Source: an uncultured Bacteroidia bacterium
Lineage (GTDB): Bacteria > Bacteroidota > Bacteroidia > Bacteroidales > Prolixibacteraceae
Direction: 5' to 3'
Length of the DNA stretch: 64,000 nucleotides
Assembly: GCA_903927965.1 (NCBI GenBank)
Contig: CAIYPA010000193.1
Coordinates: forward strand, 1 to 64,000
The notes beneath the pieces were generated by a model. It was not told where the DNA came from and did no database searches. It was given only the letters and a program-made list of their open reading frames with translations. The position numbers and the translations under genes are program-made. How positions within the stretch are numbered: position 1 is the first letter of the stretch; each line of letters opens with the position of its first letter. Below, in pieces: positions 52,521-61,455 of the stretch.

Positions 52521-54905
52521 CTATTTGGGGATCAAAAAACTAAATTTACTTCCTTTACCATATTCGCTTTCGGCCCATATTTTACCGCCATTTTTTTCGA
52601 TAAACTCTTTACAAAGCAACAATCCCAAACCAGTACCCGATTCATTTTGGGTCCCTTTGGTTGAGTAGGACTCATCTATCTTAAAAAGTTTATGAATATT
52701 CTCCTTTTTAATCCCCATTCCGTTATCGGAAACCTGGATTAGAGATCCTTCTACCTGTAGATGTACAGAAATGGTGATCATGCCGCCAGAATGGGTAAAC
52801 TTCACAGCGTTGGAAATAAGATTTCTTAATATTGTGCCTATCATCTCTTTATCAGCAAAAACCACTACATCGTAAGGCAATTGCAATAAAATTTCAATCT
52901 TTTTTTGCTTCGCAGAGTCGTTTAAAAGTTCTATAACCTCACCGATGAGTTTTACCAATTCAAAATTTTCAGGATTGAATTCCATTTTCCCCGTTTGTGA
53001 TCTAGCCCAAATTAAAAGATTGTTTAACAATGACATAGCCCTTAAAGATGAATCCTTGATAATGGTAGCGTACTCATCAATACCATTATAATCGTTCTCC
53101 TTGACCTGATCGATCAGAAGATTGCTAAATCCGATAACGGCGTTAAACGGGTTTTTCAGGTCGTGCGCAATGATTGAGAAAAATTTGTCCTTGGTCGCAT
53201 TGAGATCGTGAAGCCGGGTTTCGTTTGCCTTAAGTGTTTCCTCAAACCGCTTGCGGTCTGTGATATCGGTAACAAATACAGTCAAACCGACAATGGAATG
53301 TTTGTCATCATAAATAGGCGAATACCTGGTTTCCCACAATATCCAACGGAAGTCTTCATCACCAAATTCTTCAGCCTCAATAAAGTGTTCACCCTGTAAA
53401 ACCCTGTTATAATAGGTCAAAGTCCTTCGCTTGTCCTCCTCCTCTACAATAAGGTCGGGCATGTACATTCCAACTTCAATATCCACACCATAAATGGCTT
53501 TCATCGTTTCGCGATGTGAAAATGTAAAGGCAGTGTATCTTAATTCAAGGTTAAGTGCGAAGATAATCAACCCGTGAGAGCTTTCAAAAATGGAACGGAG
53601 CAAATCATTGTTCTTTCTCGCATTTTCTTCACTTTGTTTCAAAGCAAGTTCAGCTTGTTTCTGTTTGGTAATGTCGCGGCTAACGCCTTGAATTTCAACT
53701 TTGCCCGTATTTTTATTGACATAATAATTATTTACCACTTCGGTAACTATAATGGTTCCATCTTTTCGTAAATGAACCACCTCATTCTGGTAACCAGTGC
53801 CAGGTATTGGATTGCACGAATACTCTACCACCCGGTCTCTTGTTCTCTGAATGAAAAACTCCCTGATCTCAGGAATAAGGGTCATTTCAAAAGGAGTATT
53901 CAGTAGTTCTAAAGGTGCATAACCAAGAAGCTGCTCGCAGGATGGACTGACATATAAAAGGGACATTGTTTCAGGATCCAATACCCAGATCACATCCTTT
54001 GTATTTTCAGCCAAAAGTTTATACCGTTTCTCACTTTGAATCAATACCGCTTCAATCTCATGACGTTCTGTAATGTCCTGAATCGTACCGATCAACGATA
54101 AGGCGTTTCCACTATCATCAAAAGTAACCTCCCCTAAACCATGCAACCATCTTATCTCCCCATCAGACTTACGGACGATCCTGTATTCCTTGTTAAATGG
54201 GTTCCTGTATTTAATAACATGGATCTGTAAATGGTTGTTCATCATCTCCTTATCATCAGGGTGGACCAGATCGAGCCAACCTTGAACACTCCGGATGTAG
54301 CTTTTATCGATCCCGAAAATCTGGTCCATCACTTCCGACGATTCCCAGTAACCAGAAATAAAATCTGTTTTGTAAGAACCGATAAAGGCTGCTTTTTGCG
54401 ATTCCCTGAAAAAATAGACACTCTCTCGTAAATCTTCCTCCGACTGCTTAAGTTTGGTAATATCAACAGCTGTAATCAGGCACTTTCTCATGTCCTGAAA
54501 TATAATGATCCCTTCTACTTGCAGGAAAATTGAAGCTTTATCTCCAATGGATAATTGAATTTCGCAGGTTTGTTTAATTTTTGAATTGAAGATCTTCTTC
54601 AAAAAGTCGTTAAAAGCAAGCAGGGTATTATTTGAAATAAAAAACTTAAAATTGGCGTTGAATAATTGTGAGCGTTGCTTGCCCAACATTAAAGCTCCAG
54701 AAAGGTTCAACTCACTGATATTGCCTTCACTGTCCAATGTAAAGTAGCCAGATGGTGCAAAATCATAAAGTGCAGTGGCCGTTTCGGCATTCGCCAAAGC
54801 CATTTTCAATTCTTCGTTTTGCCTGAATAGTTCATCCTTGACAACTTCAAGTTCCTGGATAAGTTTTAATGCATCGGCTTCTGCCTGGTTATTAGTTGGT
54901 TGCAT
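52521..54905 (-). CDS. Multi-PAS sensor histidine kinase
   Basis: 794 residues, cytoplasmic. An N-terminal coil (LKLIQELEVVKDELFRQNEEL) and a first PAS with TALYDFAPSGYFTLDSEG, nearly the same phrase as in the interrupted kinase, precede further PAS/PAC units (about 160-290, 295-420, 430-550). His581 is in FFSIIAHDLKNPFNAVIGF; the HATPase domain has NLISNAVKFTHS, DNGMGIKKE and GTGLGLLLC. It is convergent with the two plus-strand kinases, forming a local paralogue cluster. No response regulator adjoins. Confidence 0.9.
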   Translation of the reverse strand: MQPTNNQAEADALKLIQELEVVKDELFRQNEELKMALANAETATALYDFAPSGYFTLDSEGNISELNLSGALMLGKQRSQLFNANFKFFISNNTLLAFNDFLKKIFNSKIKQTCEIQLSIGDKASIFLQVEGIIIFQDMRKCLITAVDITKLKQSEEDLRESVYFFRESQKAAFIGSYKTDFISGYWESSEVMDQIFGIDKSYIRSVQGWLDLVHPDDKEMMNNHLQIHVIKYRNPFNKEYRIVRKSDGEIRWLHGLGEVTFDDSGNALSLIGTIQDITERHEIEAVLIQSEKRYKLLAENTKDVIWVLDPETMSLLYVSPSCEQLLGYAPLELLNTPFEMTLIPEIREFFIQRTRDRVVEYSCNPIPGTGYQNEVVHLRKDGTIIVTEVVNNYYVNKNTGKVEIQGVSRDITKQKQAELALKQSEENARKNNDLLRSIFESSHGLIIFALNLELRYTAFTFSHRETMKAIYGVDIEVGMYMPDLIVEEEDKRRTLTYYNRVLQGEHFIEAEEFGDEDFRWILWETRYSPIYDDKHSIVGLTVFVTDITDRKRFEETLKANETRLHDLNATKDKFFSIIAHDLKNPFNAVIGFSNLLIDQVKENDYNGIDEYATIIKDSSLRAMSLLNNLLIWARSQTGKMEFNPENFELVKLIGEVIELLNDSAKQKKIEILLQLPYDVVVFADKEMIGTILRNLISNAVKFTHSGGMITISVHLQVEGSLIQVSDNGMGIKKENIHKLFKIDESYSTKGTQNESGTGLGLLLCKEFIEKNGGKIWAESEYGKGSKFSFLIPK

Positions 54906-54964
54906 TGTAACGATTATGAAAATTCATAATAGATTATAATTCAATTATTTAATGCATTTGTTAA

Positions 54965-56263
54965 TTAGTCTTTCGAAACTTTAAGCTTGGTAACCCTTTC
55001 CATTACCTCCATGCACATCCGTCCATTGTGGTAGGGGCATTTCCAAAACCCGGCTTTGTCACCTTTGCTGACAGATCCTTTTGCTGTGACAGCACCAAAC
55101 CATTCACCGTTCTGATGATCGACCAGGAACTTGTTAGTGAAATTCCAGCACTTGATGGCATCGGTCAGGAAATGTTCTTCACCACTTAACTCAAAAGCGT
55201 TCAGTAAACCCACAACAGTTTCGGCTTGTGGCCACCAGTCACGCGAGGTATTGGTTTTTCCATCGGCATAATCTTTTTCGGCAATCAGGCTTCCATCGGA
55301 CTGTAACCCTTCAGAAGCTGCAAGAGCAATTTTAATCGCCAGTTTTTTACTATCGCCGATCAATTGCTGATCCCCCAAAATTTGTGCTGCTTCAACAATC
55401 AACCACGATGTTTCGATATCATGCCCGTAGGAATGGATTATCGAAGTACTCTGCCAGCTTCTGTCAAGGAAAACATTGAGGTGAAAGGTTTGTGGATTGA
55501 TGATTTTGTCGCGAAACAAAAGGATCAGGTTTTTCAGGCGCCCTGCCAGTTTTGGGTCGTGCCATACCCTGTAAAGGTTAGCATACGATTCCATCAGGTG
55601 CAGATGGGTGTTCATGGTCTTTTCATCTTTGGCACTTTTCTCCCCAATGATCAGGTCGCCGGTCCGCTGCCACTTCTGGTCGAATACCTCAAAATAACCC
55701 TCAGAAACAGGATCGACTGCATACTTTTCGAGGGCAAAGTAAATCGCTTTCGCCTGGTCCAAAGCATTTTGGTCGCCTGTAGCACGGTAATATTCCGAAA
55801 GTCCATACATCAAAAACGATTGGGAATAGGTTTGCTTCCTTGTATCTGAAGGCTCACCCTTGTAAGTCACACTTCTGTAAGTCCCCCCGTATTGCTTATC
55901 CACAAAGTATTTAAAAATATAATCCTTTGCACGTTTGGCCACCGAAAGATAGGAGGTGTCTTTTGTTACACGATAGGCGGCAGAATAAGTCCATAGGATC
56001 CTTCCGTTCAGGATTCCACCCTTTTCAGCTTCGGGGTATATTTTTTCCTGGCCATCGATCCTTCCATAAAAACCGCCATTCACCGGATCAGCGACATTCT
56101 TTGTCCAATACGGTAATATATTACTAATCAAATTATTACGAACTTCGGATTTCAATTTGGCGAGCAATTCCGATTTATTTTTTGAATCTTTATTATTTCC
56201 ATCGGCAATTCCTGAAAATCCGACTGAAAAACAGAGCAGAAGAATAAATGCAAACGTTTTCAT
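54965..56263 (-). CDS. Exported AGE-family epimerase (cellobiose 2-epimerase-like)
   Basis: 432 residues of the N-acylglucosamine 2-epimerase superfamily with an (alpha/alpha)6 barrel. Motifs SYGHDIETSWLI and WKCPYHNGRMCMEV correspond to the catalytic histidine regions of cellobiose 2-epimerases, and HLHLMESYANLYRV is also typical. Unlike well-studied cytoplasmic members it has a signal peptide (MKTFAFILLLCFSVGFSGIA), so it would act in the periplasm. The substrate is unproven: cellobiose/mannobiose or another glycan. The start codon region contains a TGCAAACGTTTT sequence like the uxaB operator. Alone in its unit. Confidence 0.8.
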   Translation of the reverse strand: MKTFAFILLLCFSVGFSGIADGNNKDSKNKSELLAKLKSEVRNNLISNILPYWTKNVADPVNGGFYGRIDGQEKIYPEAEKGGILNGRILWTYSAAYRVTKDTSYLSVAKRAKDYIFKYFVDKQYGGTYRSVTYKGEPSDTRKQTYSQSFLMYGLSEYYRATGDQNALDQAKAIYFALEKYAVDPVSEGYFEVFDQKWQRTGDLIIGEKSAKDEKTMNTHLHLMESYANLYRVWHDPKLAGRLKNLILLFRDKIINPQTFHLNVFLDRSWQSTSIIHSYGHDIETSWLIVEAAQILGDQQLIGDSKKLAIKIALAASEGLQSDGSLIAEKDYADGKTNTSRDWWPQAETVVGLLNAFELSGEEHFLTDAIKCWNFTNKFLVDHQNGEWFGAVTAKGSVSKGDKAGFWKCPYHNGRMCMEVMERVTKLKVSKD

Positions 56264-56370
56264 GGACCTGATTAATTATTTTGTTAGTTTAATCTATGGG
56301 GCTAAAATACAAAATAATACATTTGAAAGTCCTTTAGATTTAGGCCGATTCCTCAAAACTTTTTTTTATA

Positions 56371-56410
56371 AAAAAAACCGCTCCGGAAATTTAACCCGAA
56401 ACGGCTTTTA
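56371..56410 (-). terminator. Rho-independent terminator downstream of ppiB
   Basis: On the minus strand AAAAGCCGTTTCGGG is followed after a short loop by CCGGAGCGGTTTTTTTT, giving an imperfect GC stem and an eight-T tail. It lies about 120 nt after the ppiB stop, on the far side of repeat copy B. Confidence 0.6.
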
Positions 56411-56443
56411 AATAAGGTTCTTATCCTGTGAATAGCAATTTTT

Positions 56444-56518
56444 AAAACCTTATTTTTCTGAACAAACCTCCGTAACAAAGTAAATGCACCCTCATACCAC
56501 CACTATTTACCTTATTTT
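56444..56518 (-). repeat. 74-nt AATAAGG repeat, copy B
   Basis: Read on the minus strand it begins AAAATAAGGTAAATAGTGG, contains TTTGTTACGGAGGTTTG and ends AGAAAAATAAGGTTTT. It is the most diverged of the four copies and lies in the 3' region of the ppiB transcript. An AATAAGGTTCTTATCC segment (56411-56426) beside it may be part of an opposed arm. Confidence 0.6.
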
Positions 56519-56527
56519 CAATTCCGA

Positions 56528-56965
56528 TTAAGATTCGATAATCACGATTTTTTCGATCTTATCACCCTGACGGATTGCATCGATCACTTCCAGTCCTTCG
56601 TAAACCTTACCAAAACAGGTATGTTTACGGTCGAGATGGCTTGTTTGGGTGCGGCTGTGGCAAATAAAGAATTGGGAACCGCCAGTGTCTTTTCCTGCAT
56701 GGGCCATCGACAATACCCCACGGTCGTGGTACTGGTTGTCACCGGTCAGCTCGCATTTGATTTTATAACCAGGGCCACCGGCACCGGTTCCATTTGGGCA
56801 TCCACCCTGGATGACAAAATTTGGGATTACCCGGTGAAAGTTAAGTCCATCATAAAAACCAGCTTTCGACAGTTTAACAAAGTTGGCAACAGCTATCGGT
56901 GCATCCTTTTCGAAGAAATTAACCTTCATAACTCCCTTTACGGTATGAATTTCAGCTTGAATCAT
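56528..56965 (-). CDS. ppiB: Cyclophilin-type peptidyl-prolyl isomerase
   Basis: 145 residues covering a compact bacterial cyclophilin (EC 5.2.1.8). The active-site arginine is in [13 protein letters not shown], followed by [34 protein letters not shown] and the final [15 protein letters not shown]. No signal peptide, so cytoplasmic. A TAnnTTTG box lies 20 nt before the ATG. One-gene unit with terminator downstream. Confidence 0.93.
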   Translation of the reverse strand: MIQAEIHTVKGVMKVNFFEKDAPIAVANFVKLSKAGFYDGLNFHRVIPNFVIQGGCPNGTGAGGPGYKIKCELTGDNQYHDRGVLSMAHAGKDTGGSQFFICHSRTQTSHLDRKHTCFGKVYEGLEVIDAIRQGDKIEKIVIIES

Positions 56966-56985
56966 AATTAAAAAAATTTTATTCG

Positions 56986-56993
56986 CAAAGGTA
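56986..56993 (-). promoter_or_regulatory. -7 box of ppiB
   Basis: The minus strand reads TACCTTTG, matching TAnnTTTG, 20 nt before the ATG. No TTG at the ideal spacing. Confidence 0.4.
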
Positions 56994-57056
56994 AAATCTT
57001 TCAGGCAATTCAGGATAATTTTTATGACCTTGTTAAATAATAATCTGTTATAAGTT

Positions 57057-57064
57057 TATCTTTG
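57057..57064 (+). promoter_or_regulatory. -7 box of the PorE-like gene
   Basis: TATCTTTG matches TAnnTTTG 46 nt before the ATG at 57111; a second box TAACTTTG follows at 57069-57076. The nearest upstream TTG (57030-57032) is 24 nt away, longer than ideal. Confidence 0.4.
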
Positions 57065-57110
57065 CCGATAACTTTGCCTTCAAACGGCATTGATTAATTG
57101 TTTTTAAACT

Positions 57111-59099
57111 ATGGGTAATCTTAAAATACATCATATTTGTCTTCTGGTTCTGGTTGTGTTTGCCAGCTCCTGTACTGTTTCAAAACGATACCGTACTGCT
57201 TTAACCTCCTTTGAAATTGGGGAATATACAAAAAGCATTGCCTCCTTTCGGAAGGTATATAGCAAGACAAAGGATAAAAACCAAAAGGCAGTTATACAGT
57301 TTAAAATTGCTGAAGCTTATTACAAGATCGGGCAATACCGCCAGGCCGAGAGTTACTATAAAAATGCAATAACCAGTAAATTAGGGGGAGCTATAACCTG
57401 GTTGCATTATGCAGAAGTCCTGCGCGACAATGGGAAATACGCTGAAGCCATCAAAAATTACAAGATCTATCTCGATTCGGTACCTGGTGATCAAATGGCT
57501 TTGAACGGTATCGAATCGTCAACTGTAACCAAAGAATGGCCGAAAGTAAAATCGCGCTATATTATTGCCAACATGAAAGACCTGAATTCTGCTTCCAGCG
57601 ATTTTTCTGCTGCTTATGCTGGTGTACACGACAACGAGATCTTTTTCACATCTGTCAGGCAAGGTAGCACGGGCAAAAAGAAAAGTGCGATTACAGGTGA
57701 ATTCAATGCCGATATTTACAGGAGCAACTACAATGCACAGAAAAAGCATTGGGACAAACCTCAATTGATCGATGCCAACAATGTGATCAATACTATTGAA
57801 GAGGAAGGGGCCGGAACCTTCACTTCGGATGGGACGACCATGTATTTTACACGTTGCCCTTATGACAAGAGTGGAGAGAAGGGGACTGCAATCTATACCG
57901 CAACCCAACTCTCGGGAGTCTGGGGAAATGCAACAAAAGTTTCGATTCTCAACGATAGTTTAATGGCAGCCCATCCTACCATTTCGGCAAAAGGAGATAC
58001 ACTCTATTTTGTTTCGGACCGACCAGGAGGCTATGGAGGAAAGGATATCTGGTATGTGAAGAAAAAAGGGGATAAATGGGACAAACCTGTCAATGCAGGC
58101 TCTGAGATCAATACTTCTGGTGACGAAATGTTCCCCTTTATCCGCGACAATGGAATACTCTATTTTTCTTCGAATGGCCATGTCGGTATGGGTGGGCTCG
58201 ATATCTTTATGGCAAAAAAAAATCTGGATAAGAAGTGGATCGTTGAGAACATGAAGTATCCGATCAATTCCACTGGGGATGATTTTGCGATCACCTATTA
58301 CCCTGGCGAAGACCGTGGTTTGTTAAGCAGCAACCGCACCGGAAGCCGTAAAGATGATATTTACAGTTTCTTACTCCCACCTAAAATTTATGAACTGGAA
58401 GGGGATATCTTTAACAAAGGAACCGGTACAAGGATCAATGATGCATCGGTCAGGTTGATCGGGACAGATGGGACGATGCTCAGGATGACTGCCGAAAACG
58501 GAAAGTTCAAATTCAAGCTGAAACCTGAAGTTGAGTATGTTATAGCAGCCTATAAAAAAGGGTTCCTTAATGCGAAGGCCGTTACTTCTACGGTTGGAAT
58601 GGACGAAGGAAAACAGTTCCAGGTAAGGTTGGACCTGACCCCATCGGATGTACCGATCAATGTTGACAATATCAACTATGAATATGCCAAATGGGACCTA
58701 CTGCCCGAATCGATTACCGCACTTGACAGTCTGGCGTCTTTGCTCGTGCTCAATCCGACCATTGTGATCGAATTGATGTCGCACTCCGATTGTCGTGGGG
58801 ATGACCAAGTCAATTCGATCCTATCGCAGAAAAGGGCACAATCGGTTGTTACTTATTTAATATCCAAAGGGATACAAGCCGGAAGGCTTGTGGCTAAGGG
58901 TTATGGGGAAACTGCCCCAAAAACGGTGACCAAAGCCATCGCCAAACAATATCCATTCCTGAAACCGGGGGTCGAACTCACGTGTACCTATATCGAGTCG
59001 CTTAAAGACGAGAAAAAGATGGAGATCTGCCACCAGATCAACCGGAGGACTGAATTTAAAGTACTTTCATCCGATTACAAGGAGAAGTTTGAGAAGTAA
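57111..59099 (+). CDS. PorE-like TPR-PD40-OmpA lipoprotein
   Basis: 662 residues. The lipobox FASSC lipidates Cys21. TPR units (about 30-140, FKIAEAYYKIGQYRQAESYYKNA), a PD40/WD40-like propeller (about 150-420, HPTISAKGDTLYFVSDRPGG), a carboxypeptidase-regulatory-like fold (about 425-510) and a C-terminal OmpA peptidoglycan-binding domain (about 525-640, ELMSHSDCRGDDQVNSILSQ) follow in order. This architecture is that of PorE, an outer-membrane/peptidoglycan component of the type IX secretion system, and of related proteins; whether this one serves T9SS cannot be told since no por genes are nearby. Confidence 0.85.
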   Translation: MGNLKIHHICLLVLVVFASSCTVSKRYRTALTSFEIGEYTKSIASFRKVYSKTKDKNQKAVIQFKIAEAYYKIGQYRQAESYYKNAITSKLGGAITWLHYAEVLRDNGKYAEAIKNYKIYLDSVPGDQMALNGIESSTVTKEWPKVKSRYIIANMKDLNSASSDFSAAYAGVHDNEIFFTSVRQGSTGKKKSAITGEFNADIYRSNYNAQKKHWDKPQLIDANNVINTIEEEGAGTFTSDGTTMYFTRCPYDKSGEKGTAIYTATQLSGVWGNATKVSILNDSLMAAHPTISAKGDTLYFVSDRPGGYGGKDIWYVKKKGDKWDKPVNAGSEINTSGDEMFPFIRDNGILYFSSNGHVGMGGLDIFMAKKNLDKKWIVENMKYPINSTGDDFAITYYPGEDRGLLSSNRTGSRKDDIYSFLLPPKIYELEGDIFNKGTGTRINDASVRLIGTDGTMLRMTAENGKFKFKLKPEVEYVIAAYKKGFLNAKAVTSTVGMDEGKQFQVRLDLTPSDVPINVDNINYEYAKWDLLPESITALDSLASLLVLNPTIVIELMSHSDCRGDDQVNSILSQKRAQSVVTYLISKGIQAGRLVAKGYGETAPKTVTKAIAKQYPFLKPGVELTCTYIESLKDEKKMEICHQINRRTEFKVLSSDYKEKFEK

Positions 59100-59126
59100 A
59101 GTTTTTGAACGAAAACTGGAAAACCC

Positions 59127-59549
59127 ATGGAAAGTCTAGATATAAGGTGGAACCAAAGATTCCAAAACTATACCAAGTCGATGCGTCTTTTAGAAAACGC
59201 TTTGCAAATTCCTGATCCTGACATTGTTCAGAAAGCGGGCATTATCCAGTTTTTTGAAATGAGTTTTGAATTGGCATGGAACATGGTAAAAGATTATTTG
59301 GAAGAACAAGGTTTTGTGGATGTAAAATCCCCAAGGGGAGCCTTAAAAAAAGCATTTGAAACAGGAATAATCGAAGATGGCCACGATTGGATGGACTTGT
59401 TGGTTGACAGAAATTTAACCTCACACACTTATGATGAACAAAAGGCAACCGACCTGGAGCATTTAATTCACAACAAGTACTTCCCATTATTGAATGCGTT
59501 GCTCATTACTTTTAAGCAGAAGTTGGATGAAACGAGCCATAAAGAATAG
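59127..59549 (+). CDS. HEPN-domain toxin (HI0074-family)
   Basis: 140 all-helical residues of the HI0074 HEPN family. The ribonuclease/modification motif Rx4HxY is intact as RNLTSHTY (95-102). In HepT/MntA-type (type VII) systems the partner nucleotidyltransferase AMPylates this tyrosine to inactivate the RNase; the same chemistry is inferred here. Its 3' end overlaps the start of the nucleotidyltransferase gene by 23 nt, the usual HEPN-MNT arrangement. It starts 27 nt after the PorE-like gene, but a separate promoter is likely. Confidence 0.85.
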   Translation: MESLDIRWNQRFQNYTKSMRLLENALQIPDPDIVQKAGIIQFFEMSFELAWNMVKDYLEEQGFVDVKSPRGALKKAFETGIIEDGHDWMDLLVDRNLTSHTYDEQKATDLEHLIHNKYFPLLNALLITFKQKLDETSHKE

Positions 59550-59862
59550 ATTCGGACTTTTAGATTCTGACATAGAGGCAATTATACAAACTTTGGTCAA
59601 GTATCCCAAAGTTGAACAGGCTTATATTTTTGGCAGTCGTGCAAAAGGCACTTTCAAAAACGGCAGTGATGTCGATATCGCTATTAAAGGCACCGGTCTG
59701 GACCTCGATACACTAAACCAGATAAGCTACTGGTTGAATGAAGAAACCAACATGCCCTACAAATTTGATGTGCTGATTTATGAAAACCTTCATGAGCCCA
59801 ATTTGAAGGAACATATTGACAGGGTGGGAATTGAGTTTTATAACAAAAGGAAGGAAGATTAG
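59527..59862 (+). CDS. MNT-family nucleotidyltransferase antitoxin
   Basis: 111 residues of the minimal nucleotidyltransferase fold. The GSx10DxD active site is complete: IFGSRAKGTFKNGSDVDIAI (GS at 36-37, Asp48 and Asp50), with a third acidic position in KFDVLIYE. I use the ATG at 59527 (MKRAIKNRFG) instead of the open frame from 59494, as it fits the family N-terminus. It should neutralise the HEPN partner by AMPylation. The pair is next to a DinD remnant and inverted repeats. Confidence 0.85.
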   Translation: MKRAIKNRFGLLDSDIEAIIQTLVKYPKVEQAYIFGSRAKGTFKNGSDVDIAIKGTGLDLDTLNQISYWLNEETNMPYKFDVLIYENLHEPNLKEHIDRVGIEFYNKRKED

Positions 59863-59900
59863 TTTCAATTTTTCCGTGCCTGGAATAGAAATACAAATTT

Positions 59901-60056
59901 CAACTGCGGCAACGCGATAAAGAACTAGCCAAAGAGGTAAAAGGTTTAAAAAGTCAAAATCTTCGGGACCATATGACCGATCCAGAGCTGATTTTTTCGA
60001 TGTTGGGAAAGGCCTCGACCAAGGAAATAGCAATAAATACCGACATACTAATTTGA
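59901..60056 (+). pseudogene. DinD-like gene remnant
   Basis: An in-frame 51-codon stretch reads QLRQRDKELAKEVKGLKSQN, LRDHMTDPELIFSMLGKAST, KEIAINTDILI, then TGA. The NLRDHMTDpELIFsMLGkAsTkEIA phrase is the C-terminal signature of DinD (DNA-damage-inducible protein D, BRO/KilA-N related). The frame is closed by TAG at 59886-59888 and the DNA-binding part is gone, so this is a decayed fragment. It lies between the HEPN/MNT pair and a head-to-head repeat. Confidence 0.65.
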
Positions 60057-60075
60057 TTCTCAAAATAGCCTGAAC

Positions 60076-60245
60076 AATAAGGGAATAAGGTTATTGGGGC
60101 AGCAGTGTATTTTGAGTTACTCAGGTTAAAAATTGAAAATAAGGTTTTTAAACCACAAGATTTTTTTATTCAAAAACCTTATCTTTTCCATTTAAACATT
60201 AGTAACCAGGCAATTACACCTACACACCAACCTTATTCCCTTATT
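60076..60245. repeat. 74-nt AATAAGG repeat, copies C and D as an inverted pair
   Basis: Copy C (60076-60149, plus) and copy D (60245-60172, minus) face each other across a 22-nt spacer. Each begins AATAAGGGAATAAGGTT and ends ATAAGGTTTTT. D shares TTGCC.GGTTACTAA and GGAAAAGATAAGGTTTT with copy A more closely than with its own partner C. A transcript could fold into a long imperfect hairpin. It ends 40 nt after the CobW stop and is the only content of this gap besides the DinD remnant. Confidence 0.75.
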
Positions 60246-60285
60246 ACAGTTTCAATGTTTTTTGCTACAAGCAAATAAAAACAAT

Positions 60286-61368
60286 CTATTCATTTTCAAT
60301 CCGATGCGTAGGGTTCGGGAAACCGGGTTGAAAGGCATCTTCCTTACTTTCGGTGACCAAAACACCATTGCCCGAAATTGCGAAGACACTGTTCCTGACC
60401 AACCTTCGGGCTTCTTCGGGAGTTGTTTCGATCCTTGCATTGACCATCATCCTCAAATTGTCAACGTTCCTGACTGGAAAATGTCTTTTCCAGTTTTCAT
60501 CGGCGATGGTTGTAAAACTGATTTTCTCGTCAAACCCCTCCCCTTTTAACATAAATTTCAGATGCCCGATGTTGACCCTGTTTTGTTTGATCTCCGCAAT
60601 CAAATGATCAATGAGCTTGATCGCCTGGTTCCAGGCTGATTGGTCTTCAGTATGAATGTTGATCTCTTCATCCAACCAGGCCAGGTCTGCCTCCCCTTTT
60701 CCATAGGTTTGATAGTCAATGCTTAATGAAATACAATGAGGATCAGGTAATTTACTTAAGATGTCGAGCCAGTTTTGAATATTCTGATCATCCAAAGAAT
60801 TTTGAAGAATGACCTTCTTTTTTGAAAACTGTACGGCCACCAGGTTGCGAAGTTCATCGAAATCTGCTTCCGGCATCAAGTCAATCTTGTTGATCACCAA
60901 TAAATCGGCCTCTTCGATTTGCTTTGAAAAAATATATGAAATGTCATTACTAAAAGGCAATTTCTTTCCATGAAGATAATCTGAAAATAACCGGCAATCG
61001 GTAAACACCGAAAAGGTCAGTTCGTTAAACAGCTCCTTTTTGAGCAATTTCAGAGGTTTTAAAACAGTTGCTACAAGATCGGTACACGATCCCACACTTT
61101 CGGCAAAGATGGTCTCAGGTTTGATTTCACGCTCCAGCAGTTCAATCTTGCTGCTCAGGCTATTGAAATTACAGCAAAAGCAGCCATTCGTAACCTCAGC
61201 GGATGGTATATGATTCGCAACCATAAAACTTGAGTCAACCAGGTATTTGCCCTGGTCGTTTGTTACAACCGCAACTTTGCTCCCTTGACGCATCAATAAT
61301 TTTGAGGCATTCGTAATCGCTGTGGTCTTTCCACTTCCCAAAAAACCTCCGACAATATGTAACTTCAT
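60286..61368 (-). CDS. CobW/COG0523-type GTPase (metallochaperone family)
   Basis: 360 residues of the CobW/P47K G3E GTPase family. Walker A is GGFLGSGKTT (7-16), the metal-binding CxCC is in NGCFCCNF (Cys63, Cys65, Cys66), FAESVGSCTD follows, and the guanine-specificity motif is NKIDL. The C-terminal CobW_C part is weakly conserved. Such GTPases deliver zinc or other metals to target enzymes. It is the last visible gene of a minus-strand group with a squalene-cyclase-like gene (87-nt gap) and a second toroid protein, which may be its clients; that is inference. Confidence 0.85.
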   Translation of the reverse strand: MKLHIVGGFLGSGKTTAITNASKLLMRQGSKVAVVTNDQGKYLVDSSFMVANHIPSAEVTNGCFCCNFNSLSSKIELLEREIKPETIFAESVGSCTDLVATVLKPLKLLKKELFNELTFSVFTDCRLFSDYLHGKKLPFSNDISYIFSKQIEEADLLVINKIDLMPEADFDELRNLVAVQFSKKKVILQNSLDDQNIQNWLDILSKLPDPHCISLSIDYQTYGKGEADLAWLDEEINIHTEDQSAWNQAIKLIDHLIAEIKQNRVNIGHLKFMLKGEGFDEKISFTTIADENWKRHFPVRNVDNLRMMVNARIETTPEEARRLVRNSVFAISGNGVLVTESKEDAFQPGFPNPTHRIENE

Positions 61369-61455
61369 CGTTTAAATTTTATTTGTAAATACCTGAATAC
61401 TTTGCGAATGAACCAACTATTTTGCAAAATGGCTTATTCGCAATCAAATTTGGGT

